The notes under the pieces were generated by a model. It worked only from the letters and a program-made list of their open reading frames with translations. It searched no databases and was not told the DNA's origin. Of a stretch of 64,000 nt of DNA, positions 1 to 8,406 are shown one piece after another. This DNA is from Lachnospiraceae bacterium (GTDB lineage: Bacteria; Bacillota_A; Clostridia; Lachnospirales; Lachnospiraceae), in contig VSNT01000002.1 of the NCBI GenBank assembly GCA_009774465.1, positions 1-64,000 of the forward strand, read 5' to 3'. A program made the translations under genes and the position numbers. The first letter of the stretch is position 1. Each line of letters starts with the position of its first letter.

Positions 1-182
1 AAAATCAACTGTGGAAATATTTTATTCCTACAGTTATAATTTACAAAAAAATTTGAATTATTTCTTCCATAAAACATGCACTTGTGTACATAAGATAACA
101 GGCAGGAAATGAATTCCTGCCTGTTAAAAGAAATGCCTGTAAGAAATGATTTAAGATGTGTCATCTCCAACTCCTTTTTCAT
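1..182 (-). CDS. possible small peptide gene, runs off the left edge
   Basis: On the minus strand an open frame begins at an ATG at 182 (a second in-frame ATG at 164 has an AAAGGAG ribosome-binding site six bases upstream) and stays open to the window edge, giving at least 54-60 residues starting MTHLKSFLTGISF from the second ATG. It lies directly downstream of an AgrA-like LytTR regulator, a position where peptide signal genes sometimes occur. A 12-bp perfect hairpin sits inside the frame, which argues against coding. I do not recognise the peptide; it could be chance. Confidence 0.22.
   Translation of the reverse strand, partial: MKKELEMTHLKSFLTGISFNRQEFISCLLSYVHKCMFYGRNNSNFFVNYNCRNKIFPQLI
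97..125. repeat. perfect 12-bp inverted repeat
   Basis: AACAGGCAGGAA (97-108) and TTCCTGCCTGTT (114-125) form a perfect 12-bp stem with a 5-base loop. There is no run of T after the stem on either strand, so it is not a canonical intrinsic terminator. It could be a processing or binding site, or part of a dispersed palindrome. Confidence 0.6.
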
Positions 183-242
183 TATAAAAAAAATCTCCCT
201 TTCTGACGGGTTTTGTAAAAATAAGCACTGATAATGTAATAA

Positions 243-965
243 TTAGCACCTTTCTGCCAGCAATTCCATATGATGCTTTCCAATGAAATCTCTTTTTTCC
301 CTGCTGACAGCCAAAATATCTCCATTTCTCATTACAATGTTTTTATACCGATACTGCTCAATCTGCCTTTTATTTACCAGATATGATTTGTGAATTCTTA
401 TAAATTGATGATTGTATTCGGCCAGCCGCTCTTCCAGTTCATCCAGTTTTTCATAAAAAATATGTTCTCTTCCATCTTCCATTAAAATCCTGACCACGCG
501 TCTTTCACTTGCAAAGTACAGCACCTGTTTTAAGTTAATGTGAAAAGTAACCCATTTATATTGAAAGTAAAAGCTTTCATTATATAAAGCCTGTTCCCTG
601 GCGACCTTATCCATCACTTCATAAATTTTCTGTTCTGCAATTGGCTTCTCCACAAACTGAAAAGGATATACCTGAAACAGCTTTTTAAAATACTGCTCAT
701 GCCCGGACACAAACACAATACTCACAAACCGGTCTGCCTTCCGCAGCTTTAAGGCTGTTTCCATTCCGTTTATTCCATCCAGCTCAATATCCATAAATAC
801 TGCTGCAAAGTCACCTTTTGTCTCTAAATTTAAAAGCACTTCTTCTCCACTTTTAAATTTTTCCAGCTTTACATTAATTTTCCGCTTTCTGGCCCAATCC
901 ATAACAAAATGCGCCAGGGTTTCCACAAAACATGGAACGTCATCACATACTCCGATTCTTATCAT
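243..965 (-). CDS. LytTR-family response regulator (AgrA/VirR type)
   Basis: Cytoplasmic two-component response regulator of 240 residues. The receiver domain (about 1-120) has the acidic pair D8/D9, phospho-acceptor D59 in FMDIELDG, a Ser at 87 and K107 in EKP. A LytTR DNA-binding domain follows (about 135-235) with the typical FIRIHKSYLVN stretch at 189-198. I chose the ATG at 965; an in-frame TTG two codons earlier also exists. No sensor kinase is adjacent within the window; it may lie to the left. Regulators of this type often control peptide signalling, exoproteins or bacteriocins, but nothing here fixes the target. The family call is firm, the role is not. Confidence 0.9.
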   Translation of the reverse strand: MIRIGVCDDVPCFVETLAHFVMDWARKRKINVKLEKFKSGEEVLLNLETKGDFAAVFMDIELDGINGMETALKLRKADRFVSIVFVSGHEQYFKKLFQVYPFQFVEKPIAEQKIYEVMDKVAREQALYNESFYFQYKWVTFHINLKQVLYFASERRVVRILMEDGREHIFYEKLDELEERLAEYNHQFIRIHKSYLVNKRQIEQYRYKNIVMRNGDILAVSREKRDFIGKHHMELLAERC

Positions 966-1129
966 TTCCAATCTACCAACTTTCTTTTTCTTTCCATCAT
1001 ACCGGCTATGCGTAATACATCAAAGTACAAAAAACAGATATTTTTGTATTCCGTTTCCTTTTTATGGGGTAAAATACAATTACAGATTTCAGATTATTTA
1101 AAATTGGAACGAAAGGAATGGATATAAAT

Positions 1130-2509
1130 ATGAATGAAAAACAATTGCAGGAACTTATTACCAGACAGCGTAAATTTTATGCATCAGGCATTACAAAGTC
1201 TTTTAAATACCGTCAAAAGTCGCTTGCTTCACTAAAGTCCGCTATACTGCGGCATGAAAAAGATTTATTTCTGGCACTGAAAAAAGACCTGGGAAAAAGT
1301 GAAACGGAAAGTTATATGTGTGAAGTCGGCCTGACACTCTCCGAACTTGGCTGGATGCAGCGGCACTTAAAAGCTCTGATGCGTGAAAAGTCCGTTTCCA
1401 CACCCCTTTCCCAGTTTGCCGCCCGAAGCTTTCGTTCCCCATCCCCTTATGGAACCGTGCTGATCATGAGCCCCTGGAATTATCCTGTGCTTTTGACTTT
1501 GGAACCATTAATTGATGCATTATCAGCCGGCAACACTGCCATTGTGAAACCCAGTGCTTATGCACCTTCTGTGTCTGCAGTCTTACAGACTTTGTTAAAC
1601 GAATGCTTTTCTTCCGAATATGTAGCTGTGGTGACTGGCGGACGAAATGAAAATCAGGCTCTTTTAAACCAGCGTTTTGACAAGATATTTTTTACCGGAG
1701 GAGAAAAGGTAGGACGGGAGGTTTTACGCCATGCGGCAGAGTATTTAACCCCTGTTACCCTGGAGCTGGGAGGAAAAAGCCCCTGCATAGTGGAGAAGTC
1801 TGCAAATATAAGGCTTGCAGCCAGAAGAATTGTGTTTGGTAAATTTTTAAACTGCGGCCAGACCTGTGTGGCGCCTGACTATATTTTATGTGATGAGTCA
1901 ATTCAGGAAAAGCTTCTTACCGCTATCCGGAAGGAAATTGAAAGACAGTTCGGCAGCAAGCCTCTTTTAAATCCAGACTATGGAAAAATCATTAATGAAA
2001 AACATTTTCACAGAATCCTTGGTTTAATCGATCCTGAAAAATTAGTCTGCGGAGGAAATTACGACAAAGACACTCTCCGCATCGCCCCCACTGTTATGAA
2101 AAATGTAACTATTAAAGATGCGGTTATGAGCGAAGAAATCTTCGGTCCCGTGCTGCCTGTTCTTACTTACAAATCTCTGCAAGAGGCGGTGGATTTCATT
2201 GAAAGTCATCCTCATCCGCTGGCTTTTTATGTCTTTACGGAAAAAACCATCCTATGGAAAAAGCTTTTATCCTGCTGTCATTTCGGCGGCGGATGCATCA
2301 ACGACACTGTCATTCACCTTGCTTCCAGCACCATGCCCTTTGGCGGCGTAGGCAGAAGCGGTATGGGCTGCTATCATGGCAAAGCCGGTTTTGAAGAATT
2401 CAGCCACACCAGAAGCATTGTGAATAAGAAAACCTGGATGGACCTTCCTGTTCGTTATCAACCCTACAGCAATTTAAAAATGACGCTGCTTAAAAAATTC
2501 CTGCATTAA
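1130..2509 (+). CDS. NAD(P)-dependent aldehyde dehydrogenase
   Basis: Cytoplasmic enzyme oxidising aldehydes to acids, 459 residues, in the compact class-3-like ALDH group (no N-terminal extension). Visible residues: N117 in SPWNYP, the FFTGGEKVG cofactor turn near 187, general-base E212 in LELGGKSPC, and catalytic C246 in NCGQTCVAPDYI. The ATG at 1130 is chosen because AAAGGA at 1112-1117 abuts the upstream ATG at 1118 but lies 12 bases from this one, and family members begin MNE. It is a single gene followed by a hairpin terminator. The physiological substrate is unknown. Confidence 0.93.
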   Translation: MNEKQLQELITRQRKFYASGITKSFKYRQKSLASLKSAILRHEKDLFLALKKDLGKSETESYMCEVGLTLSELGWMQRHLKALMREKSVSTPLSQFAARSFRSPSPYGTVLIMSPWNYPVLLTLEPLIDALSAGNTAIVKPSAYAPSVSAVLQTLLNECFSSEYVAVVTGGRNENQALLNQRFDKIFFTGGEKVGREVLRHAAEYLTPVTLELGGKSPCIVEKSANIRLAARRIVFGKFLNCGQTCVAPDYILCDESIQEKLLTAIRKEIERQFGSKPLLNPDYGKIINEKHFHRILGLIDPEKLVCGGNYDKDTLRIAPTVMKNVTIKDAVMSEEIFGPVLPVLTYKSLQEAVDFIESHPHPLAFYVFTEKTILWKKLLSCCHFGGGCINDTVIHLASSTMPFGGVGRSGMGCYHGKAGFEEFSHTRSIVNKKTWMDLPVRYQPYSNLKMTLLKKFLH

Positions 2510-2542
2510 AGAAACCTGTGCTTCCAGGCACACCACCGCTAA

Positions 2543-2576
2543 AAAAGCTGCGGGGACGCTTTCCCTGCAGCTTTTA
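2543..2576. terminator. intrinsic terminator between convergent genes
   Basis: AAAGCTGC plus GGGGA pair with TTCCC plus GCAGCTTT across a short loop, ending in TTTT on the plus strand and T-rich on the minus strand too. It sits between the aldehyde dehydrogenase and the convergent membrane-protein gene and probably serves both. Confidence 0.7.
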
Positions 2577-2603
2577 TGTATCCACTTTATATGATTTGTC
2601 AAC

Positions 2604-3209
2604 CTATACCAGCATTCCTACTGTTAAAACAATATTTAAAATCCAGAGAATTACTGCCACAATTGCACCGATAATACAGAGAATTTTTCCGGCTTTGGCC
2701 ATACCTGCCTTGCTGGAGCCGATTCCCATTCTTGCTCTTGAAATACCTACTGCCGCAAGAATAATACTGATAATTGGGCTCCATACAAACAATACACTCA
2801 AGATACCAAGTACAAGTCCCGCTGTAGCCGCACCGGTATTATCCACAGTCTTAACAGGAACTGCCGCACCTTCCATGCTCTGTCCTTCAGGAATATCCTG
2901 CTGTAATGCGGTGAACAACTGCTCCAGACTTGTTTTATAGGGTTTCTTCTGTGCAACTGCTACAAATCCATCCAGATCCCATTCCTTTCCGCCATTTCCC
3001 TTAAGCCATGCCTCCAAATGCAGAGTTCCATTTACATAAGACCAGTTTAAATACTTATAGCCTTCCAGCATGGCATCTCCTGCACGGTAAGCAGGTTCTC
3101 CCTTCCAGTCAGACATGGAAAACTGATTTTTCTGAAGATAATCATTCATTACAAAAGTTACAAATTCCTCCGGTTTGTTTAAAACCAGATCTTTTACAAA
3201 TCTTGCCAT
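2604..3209 (-). CDS. DUF4190-like small membrane protein
   Basis: A 201-residue protein with two parts. Residues 1-110 are soluble and unrecognised, rich in W and acidic residues. Residues 125-200 hold two hydrophobic helices separated by a basic turn (ISRARMGIGSSKAG) with a GLVLGILSVLF segment, the pattern of DUF4190 and related small membrane domains. The start ATG at 3209 follows GGGAGAAGG. It is monocistronic, convergent with aldehyde dehydrogenase. No function can be assigned; the soluble part probably faces the cytoplasm. Confidence 0.75.
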   Translation of the reverse strand: MARFVKDLVLNKPEEFVTFVMNDYLQKNQFSMSDWKGEPAYRAGDAMLEGYKYLNWSYVNGTLHLEAWLKGNGGKEWDLDGFVAVAQKKPYKTSLEQLFTALQQDIPEGQSMEGAAVPVKTVDNTGAATAGLVLGILSVLFVWSPIISIILAAVGISRARMGIGSSKAGMAKAGKILCIIGAIVAVILWILNIVLTVGMLV

Positions 3210-3342
3210 TTCCTTCTCCCCTCATTGTCAATTTTATTTGTGTAATAATAAATTACCATATAATCTATTAAAAAACAAGAATTGCAGATAAAAATACATA
3301 TAAAAGTAAACAATCAGCTTCTTTCATTCTTTTGGAAGATTC

Positions 3343-3371
3343 TTGTATAAAATATCTCTTGGTGATATAAT
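3343..3371 (+). promoter_or_regulatory. sigma-70-type promoter for the hemerythrin fusion gene
   Basis: TTGTAT at 3343-3348 and TATAAT at 3366-3371 are separated by 17 bases, 50 bp upstream of the chosen start codon. The -10 is a perfect consensus. Confidence 0.7.
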
Positions 3372-3420
3372 AATTGCGTCCCTGACTATTGGAAATAATT
3401 ATAATATAAGGAGAAGTGAC

Positions 3421-4770
3421 ATGAACCAGAATCAATTTATATGGCATGACCGTTATAAAATCGGTGTGGATTTTCTTGACAAGGAACATAAACAGCTTTT
3501 TTCGACCATGAATAAGCTGTTGCAGCTTAGCGACAATGAAGAAAAAAGTGAGTGGGTATGCCGGGAAGGCGTTAAATATTTAAAAAATCATGCGGAAAAG
3601 CATTTCGAACACGAAGAAGCATATATGCAGTCAATTCATTATGAAGACTATGAAGTACATAAACGCCTCCATGATAATTTCCGGTTTGAGACACTGCCTG
3701 CTCTGGAAGTTGAGCTGGAAGAAACCCAGTATTCTGTTGAATCTATCCGTCATTTTCTGGCTGTCTGCATTGGGTGGGTAGTTGCCCACACCCAGACAGA
3801 GGATCAGGCTATTGTTGAAAAAACAAAAAGTAAATGGAAAAATATCTCACATGAAGCGGAAAACGACGCTTTGGAGGCCGCCATCCTTCAACTGATTCAG
3901 GAAATGTTTCATTTAAAGGCAAAACTGATCAGTGAACAATACGCCGGTGAAGATTTTGGAAAAATGATCTGCTGCCGCTTCTTTTACAAGGGAGAACAAA
4001 AAGAAAAATGGGAAGTCACTCTCATATTTGAAGACAGGCTTCTGCTTAAAATCGTAAGCAGAATTTTAAACACGGACTACCCCAGAGTCGATGATATGGT
4101 AATCAATGTAACCCGTTATCTGTGCCGCCAGTTATTAGAAAAGATCAGGGAAAACTTCCCTGCAATTGCCCTTTTAAAGATGGAAAAAGAGTGTCTCTTG
4201 ACACATGAGCAGCTTGTAAATTCTTTCGAAAGAGAACAGCCCTCCTGCAGCCTGTTATTTGATGCAGGGGAAGGATATTTTGCTTTTTGTGCCGCAGCCG
4301 CCGACTCCATTCGTGAAAAGCTTTCCATTAACTCTCATAATGCCATGAGTGCAGTCAACGATTATCTGGTAAAGGAAATGGAAGAGAATGACAAACGAAA
4401 GCCTAAAGTTCTTGTGGTAGATGATTCCGAGTTTATGCGGAGCAGAATAGTTAAACTTCTGTCAGCAGACTATGATCTGATCGAATCAAGTTCCAGCTTG
4501 TCCGCCATTCAGAAAATTACCATAAACCGTCCCAATCTGGTTTTGCTGGATTACGAAATGCCCGTTTGCGACGGGAGACAGGCACTGGAAATGATTCGCT
4601 CGGAAAAAGAAATTGCAGATATTCCTGTTATGTTTTTAACAGGCAAAGGAGACCGGGAAAGTATCAAAAAAGTTATATCTCTGAAACCGGAAGGCTACCT
4701 GCTAAAGACAATGTCTGATGAAGAAATCAAAAAAAGTATAGACGACTTCTTTTTAAAATCAAAGAAATAA
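3421..4770 (+). CDS. bacteriohemerythrin / CheX-like / receiver fusion protein
   Basis: A 449-residue soluble protein with three parts. Residues 1-140 are a hemerythrin domain with the expected di-iron ligands H23, H61, E65, H80, H84, H123 and D128. Residues 165-335 resemble the CheX/CheC family of chemotaxis phosphatases (my inference from helix pattern; no clear catalytic motif checked). Residues 345-449 are a receiver domain with VVDDS, phospho-acceptor Asp in LLDYEMP, Thr in FLTGKG and Lys in YLLKTM. The start ATG at 3421 follows AAGGAGAAG; an upstream frame extension is not coding. It probably couples oxygen or redox sensing to a signalling output. The gene stands alone, with its own promoter and terminator. 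Confidence 0.88.
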   Translation: MNQNQFIWHDRYKIGVDFLDKEHKQLFSTMNKLLQLSDNEEKSEWVCREGVKYLKNHAEKHFEHEEAYMQSIHYEDYEVHKRLHDNFRFETLPALEVELEETQYSVESIRHFLAVCIGWVVAHTQTEDQAIVEKTKSKWKNISHEAENDALEAAILQLIQEMFHLKAKLISEQYAGEDFGKMICCRFFYKGEQKEKWEVTLIFEDRLLLKIVSRILNTDYPRVDDMVINVTRYLCRQLLEKIRENFPAIALLKMEKECLLTHEQLVNSFEREQPSCSLLFDAGEGYFAFCAAAADSIREKLSINSHNAMSAVNDYLVKEMEENDKRKPKVLVVDDSEFMRSRIVKLLSADYDLIESSSSLSAIQKITINRPNLVLLDYEMPVCDGRQALEMIRSEKEIADIPVMFLTGKGDRESIKKVISLKPEGYLLKTMSDEEIKKSIDDFFLKSKK

Positions 4771-4791
4771 CATTTAAAAAGATCTATATAC

Positions 4792-4824
4792 GCCTGCGGC
4801 ACATAAAATGCTGCAGGCATTTTT
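4792..4824 (+). terminator. intrinsic terminator
   Basis: GCCTGCGGCA (4792-4801) pairs with TGCTGCAGGC (4809-4818, one G-T pair) and is followed by ATTTTT. It ends the hemerythrin fusion transcript. Confidence 0.85.
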
Positions 4825-4919
4825 ATAAAAATCAGCAATTTTCTGCGTCTTTCTTTTTTGCACAAATTTTTCCTTTTATTTTTGTCTATTATTTTTTCCG
4901 ATTTTGTAACCAGGGATAC

Positions 4920-4947
4920 TTGCATATTTTTATGTACCCGGTATAAT
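4920..4947 (+). promoter_or_regulatory. promoter of nrdDG
   Basis: TTGCAT at 4920-4925 and a perfect TATAAT at 4942-4947 with a 16-base spacer, 54 bp upstream of nrdD. A short CTGTC/GACAG inverted repeat follows in the leader. I looked for an NrdR box and found no convincing one. Confidence 0.65.
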
Positions 4948-5000
4948 ACTAAATATGCCTGTCTTTTATTGACAGTATACAAGATATGGGGGATATTAGA

Positions 5001-7163
5001 ATGAATATCATTAAAAGAAGCGGTATGGAGGTTACATTTGACTCCGACAAAATAGAAGAAGCAGTTAAAAAGGCCAATGCCAGCGTTCAGGAATCTGACC
5101 GCTTAAGCCTAAAACAAATTAAGACCGTAGTGGACAATGTTACAAAGCTTTGTGTTGAAATGAAGCGGAGTCCTAATGTAGAAGAAATTCAGGATTTGGT
5201 TGAAGAAGAAATTATGAAGCAGCAGACCTACAAGCTTGCTTCAAACTACATTACCTATCGCTATAAAAGAGAGCTTGTCCGCAAGTCCAACTCCACCGAC
5301 GAGCAGATTCTATCTCTTCTTGAGTGTAATAATGAAGAAGTGCTTCAGGAAAATTCCAATAAAAATCCCATTGTCAACAGTGTACAGCGGGATTATATGG
5401 CTGGGGAGGTCAGCAAGGATATTACCAAACGTTTCCTGCTTCCGCCTGATATTGTGGATGCCCATGAAAAAGGTCTGATTCACTTCCATGACGCCGATTA
5501 TTTCGCCCAGCACATGCATAACTGCTGTCTGGTAAATTTGGAAGATATGCTTCAAAACGGCACCATTATCAGCGAAACCATGATTGAACGTCCCCGCAGT
5601 TTTTCCACTGCCTGCAACGTTGCAACTCAGGCCATTGCCCAGATTGCAAGCTCCCAGTATGGCGGGCAAAGCATCACTCTGTCCCATCTTGCCCCTTTTG
5701 TTCAGGTAAGCAGGGAAAAATTCCGCCGGGAAGTGCGGGAAGAATTAACCTCCCAGCAGATAGAAGCAACTGACGAACTGGTCAATAAGATGGCGGAAAT
5801 GCGGGTGCGCCGGGAAATCAAGCAGGGAGTACAGATGATTCAATACCAGGTAATCACTCTTATGACTACCAACGGTCAGGCGCCCTTTGTCACCGTATTT
5901 ATGTATTTAAATGAAGTACCTGAAGGACAGTTAAGAGATGACCTGGCCCTTATCATAGAAGAAATGCTCCTTGGCCGGATTCAGGGCGTTAAAAATGAGC
6001 AGGGAATCTATATTACACCGGCATTTCCAAAGCTGATCTATGTGCTGGAAGAAAATAATATATCCGAGGATTCCAAATACTGGTATCTCACCCGGCTTGC
6101 CGCCCGCTGCACAGCAAAGCGTCTGGTGCCTGATTATATTTCTGAAAAAATCATTAAGAAACTGAAAGAAGGAAACTGCTATCCCTGTATGGGCTGCCGC
6201 TCTTTCTTATCCGTCTACAAAGATGAAGAAGGAAACTGCAAGTTTTACGGAAGATTTAATCAGGGCGTTGTCACTTTAAATTTAGTGGATGTGGCCTGCT
6301 CCTGCGGCGGAGACATGGATAAATTCTGGGAGATTTTTGAGGAGCGCCTTCTCCTTTGCAGGCGTGCACTTATGTGCCGTCATGAACGCCTTAAGGGAAC
6401 CCTTTCCGACGTTGCCCCTATTTTATGGCAGAATGGGGCCCTTGCCCGTCTGAAAAAAGGAGAAACCATAGACAAGCTTCTCTATGGAGGCTATTCTACC
6501 ATTTCCTTAGGGTATGCCGGCTTATGTGAATGTGTCCGCTATATGACCGGAAAATCCCACACAGATCCGGAAGCCACTCCTTTTGCTTTGGAAATTATGA
6601 ATCATTTAAATAATACCTGTAAAAAGTGGGAAAACGAAACGAATATTGGCTTCAGCCTTTATGGCACTCCACTGGAATCTACTACCTACAAGTTTTCCAA
6701 ATGCCTTCAAAATCGTTTTGGGATAATTCCCGGTGTAACTGACAAAAATTATATCACCAACAGCTACCATGTTCATGTAACGGAGCCTATCAACGCTTTC
6801 GATAAGCTTACCTTTGAAGCCCAGTTTCAGGAACTGTCTCCCGGCGGTGCAATCAGCTATGTGGAAGTTCCCAACATGCAGAATAATATTGAGGCTGTGC
6901 TTGCTGTTATGCAGCATATTTACGACCATATTATGTATGCAGAACTGAATACCAAAAGTGATTACTGTCAGGAATGTGGATATGATGGTGAAATCCGAAT
7001 CATTGAAGATGAACACAATAAACTGATCTGGGAATGTCCCAAATGCGGAAACAGGGATCAGGACAAAATGAATGTGGCAAGACGAACCTGCGGCTACATT
7101 GGCACCCAGTTCTGGAATCAGGGACGTACACAGGAAATCAAAGAGCGGGTATTGCATTTATAA
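5001..7163 (+). CDS. nrdD: anaerobic (class III) ribonucleoside-triphosphate reductase
   Basis: Glycyl-radical enzyme reducing ribonucleotides to deoxyribonucleotides without oxygen, 720 residues. An N-terminal ATP-cone regulatory domain covers about 1-90. The catalytic core includes CMGCRSFLS. A zinc site near the end uses CQECG and CPKCG, and the radical loop RRTCGYIG lies 27 residues from the C terminus with the radical at G698. The start ATG at 5001 is preferred over 4986 because GGGGGAT lies seven bases upstream. It is the first gene of a two-gene operon with its activase nrdG, 38 bases downstream. Full length and intact. Confidence 0.97.
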   Translation: MNIIKRSGMEVTFDSDKIEEAVKKANASVQESDRLSLKQIKTVVDNVTKLCVEMKRSPNVEEIQDLVEEEIMKQQTYKLASNYITYRYKRELVRKSNSTDEQILSLLECNNEEVLQENSNKNPIVNSVQRDYMAGEVSKDITKRFLLPPDIVDAHEKGLIHFHDADYFAQHMHNCCLVNLEDMLQNGTIISETMIERPRSFSTACNVATQAIAQIASSQYGGQSITLSHLAPFVQVSREKFRREVREELTSQQIEATDELVNKMAEMRVRREIKQGVQMIQYQVITLMTTNGQAPFVTVFMYLNEVPEGQLRDDLALIIEEMLLGRIQGVKNEQGIYITPAFPKLIYVLEENNISEDSKYWYLTRLAARCTAKRLVPDYISEKIIKKLKEGNCYPCMGCRSFLSVYKDEEGNCKFYGRFNQGVVTLNLVDVACSCGGDMDKFWEIFEERLLLCRRALMCRHERLKGTLSDVAPILWQNGALARLKKGETIDKLLYGGYSTISLGYAGLCECVRYMTGKSHTDPEATPFALEIMNHLNNTCKKWENETNIGFSLYGTPLESTTYKFSKCLQNRFGIIPGVTDKNYITNSYHVHVTEPINAFDKLTFEAQFQELSPGGAISYVEVPNMQNNIEAVLAVMQHIYDHIMYAELNTKSDYCQECGYDGEIRIIEDEHNKLIWECPKCGNRDQDKMNVARRTCGYIGTQFWNQGRTQEIKERVLHL

Positions 7164-7201
7164 AAAGCTCCCCATATTTAAGAAAGGGAAAACACAATTA
7201 C

Positions 7202-7717
7202 ATGAAATATGCAGATATTAAATATTACGATATCGCAAATGGGCTGGGGGTTCGAACCAGCCTGTTTGTATCCGGCTGTACCCACAGATGCCGGGGATGC
7301 TTTAATGAAAGCACCTGGGATTTTAACTATGGCAATGATTTTACAGAAGAAACCATTCAGGAAATCCTGGAATCCATTTCCCCAAAATATATCAGCGGTC
7401 TGACTCTCCTGGGCGGAGAGCCTATGGAGCCTTCCAACCAAAGAGCGCTTCTTCCGCTGCTTGAGCAGTTTAAAAAGCGCTTTCCTGAAAAAAACATCTG
7501 GTGCTACACCGGATATACCTATGAGACAGATCTTTTGTCTCCCGATGGACGCGCCCACTGTGAAGTGACCAAAGACTTTCTCTCTTATGTAGATATTCTG
7601 GTAGATGGAGAATTTGATCAGGAACAATACGACATCAGCCTGAAATTCCGGGGCAGTAAAAACCAGCGTATTCTGCAGATTCAAAAGGAAGGCTCTCCAC
7701 AGTTGTTTCCCCTTTAA
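7202..7717 (+). CDS. nrdG: anaerobic ribonucleotide reductase activating protein
   Basis: Radical SAM activase that installs the glycyl radical on NrdD, 171 residues. The 4Fe-4S/SAM motif is C26-x3-C30-x2-C33 in SGCTHRCRGCFN, followed by the GGEPM motif (LLGGEPMEP) expected for SAM binding. The ATG at 7202 follows GAAAGGGAAAACAC, and longer upstream frames overlap nrdD without coding merit. Its stop codon overlaps the stop of the convergent ABC permease in a shared TTTAA. Confidence 0.96.
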   Translation: MKYADIKYYDIANGLGVRTSLFVSGCTHRCRGCFNESTWDFNYGNDFTEETIQEILESISPKYISGLTLLGGEPMEPSNQRALLPLLEQFKKRFPEKNIWCYTGYTYETDLLSPDGRAHCEVTKDFLSYVDILVDGEFDQEQYDISLKFRGSKNQRILQIQKEGSPQLFPL

Positions 7718-8406
7718 GCCATGCCGCTTTTTTTATACGCAATCCAAAACAGCACTGCTGCTATAAAAAGATTAGCTGAAATAACCACTGCATTTTCAAA
7801 TCCTGCTCCTGTTTTTCCAATTCCATTTATCAGAATGCTGATTTGCTGTGAATAAGTAATCTTTGCAACCTTTTCAATAGACGCATTAAACATGGAAAGC
7901 ATGGGCAAAAAGGCGAAAATTACCATAACCGGCACTGTCAGGGAGGTGGCCGCCATCTGATTTTTACTGCTGGTGCCGATTGCTGCGCCAATCAGCATGG
8001 ACACGAAAATTCCTGCCACCATAATTCCAAGAAAAGATAAAAGTTCTGTTCCTTTATACCCTCCGGATATACCGATTACACATCCTCCCATCATACAGAT
8101 GATCCATATGTAGCTGCCCACACCGGCCAGATATTCCGCCGGTTTTACATTTGACATTAACAGTACCCGAAGGGTATTTTTTTCTTTTTCTTCCGAAATA
8201 ATGGCTGACATGGCAACTAAAGGCGCCATTCCCACATACATTGCCGCAAACATATTTGCAAAGAAATGCTCCGGCATTCCTTCTATGTGAATGGAACACT
8301 CCATAATAATTGACATCACCGGAAAAATAAGAAATTCGATAAGAACTGACTTATTTTTCAAAGTATCCTTAATTTGTTTTTGAAAAATTGCAATCATATT
8401 TTTCAT
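7714..8406 (-). CDS. ABC transporter permease
   Basis: A 230-residue ABC-2-type integral membrane permease with about six hydrophobic helices. The region after the first helix pair (SEEKEKNTLRVLLMSNVKP) matches the cytoplasmic segment typical of ABC-2 exporters of the YadH/DrrB/CcmB type. The start ATG at 8406 is immediately adjacent to the stop of the ATPase gene. It is the last gene of the LytTR-DUF3021-ATPase-permease operon, so it most likely forms an exporter with the upstream ATPase. Substrate unknown; such operons are often tied to peptide or antimicrobial export. Confidence 0.88.
   Translation of the reverse strand: MKNMIAIFQKQIKDTLKNKSVLIEFLIFPVMSIIMECSIHIEGMPEHFFANMFAAMYVGMAPLVAMSAIISEEKEKNTLRVLLMSNVKPAEYLAGVGSYIWIICMMGGCVIGISGGYKGTELLSFLGIMVAGIFVSMLIGAAIGTSSKNQMAATSLTVPVMVIFAFLPMLSMFNASIEKVAKITYSQQISILINGIGKTGAGFENAVVISANLFIAAVLFWIAYKKSGMA

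Noticed and set aside
97..125. Hairpin at the left edge taken as a rho-independent terminator
   Set aside because: No T run follows it on either strand; left as an unexplained inverted repeat.
909..1127. 72-residue plus-strand frame overlapping the LytTR and aldehyde dehydrogenase genes
   Set aside because: It is antisense to a clear regulator and runs into the real promoter region; composition is not protein-like.
4861..5000. NrdR box upstream of nrdD
   Set aside because: No 16-bp palindrome of the ACAC-AT-rich-GTGT type is visible; the regulation of nrdDG remains unknown from sequence.
7240..7265. GGGGGTTCGAACCAG resembles a tRNA T-loop
   Set aside because: It lies inside the nrdG reading frame with no cloverleaf around it; the match is chance.
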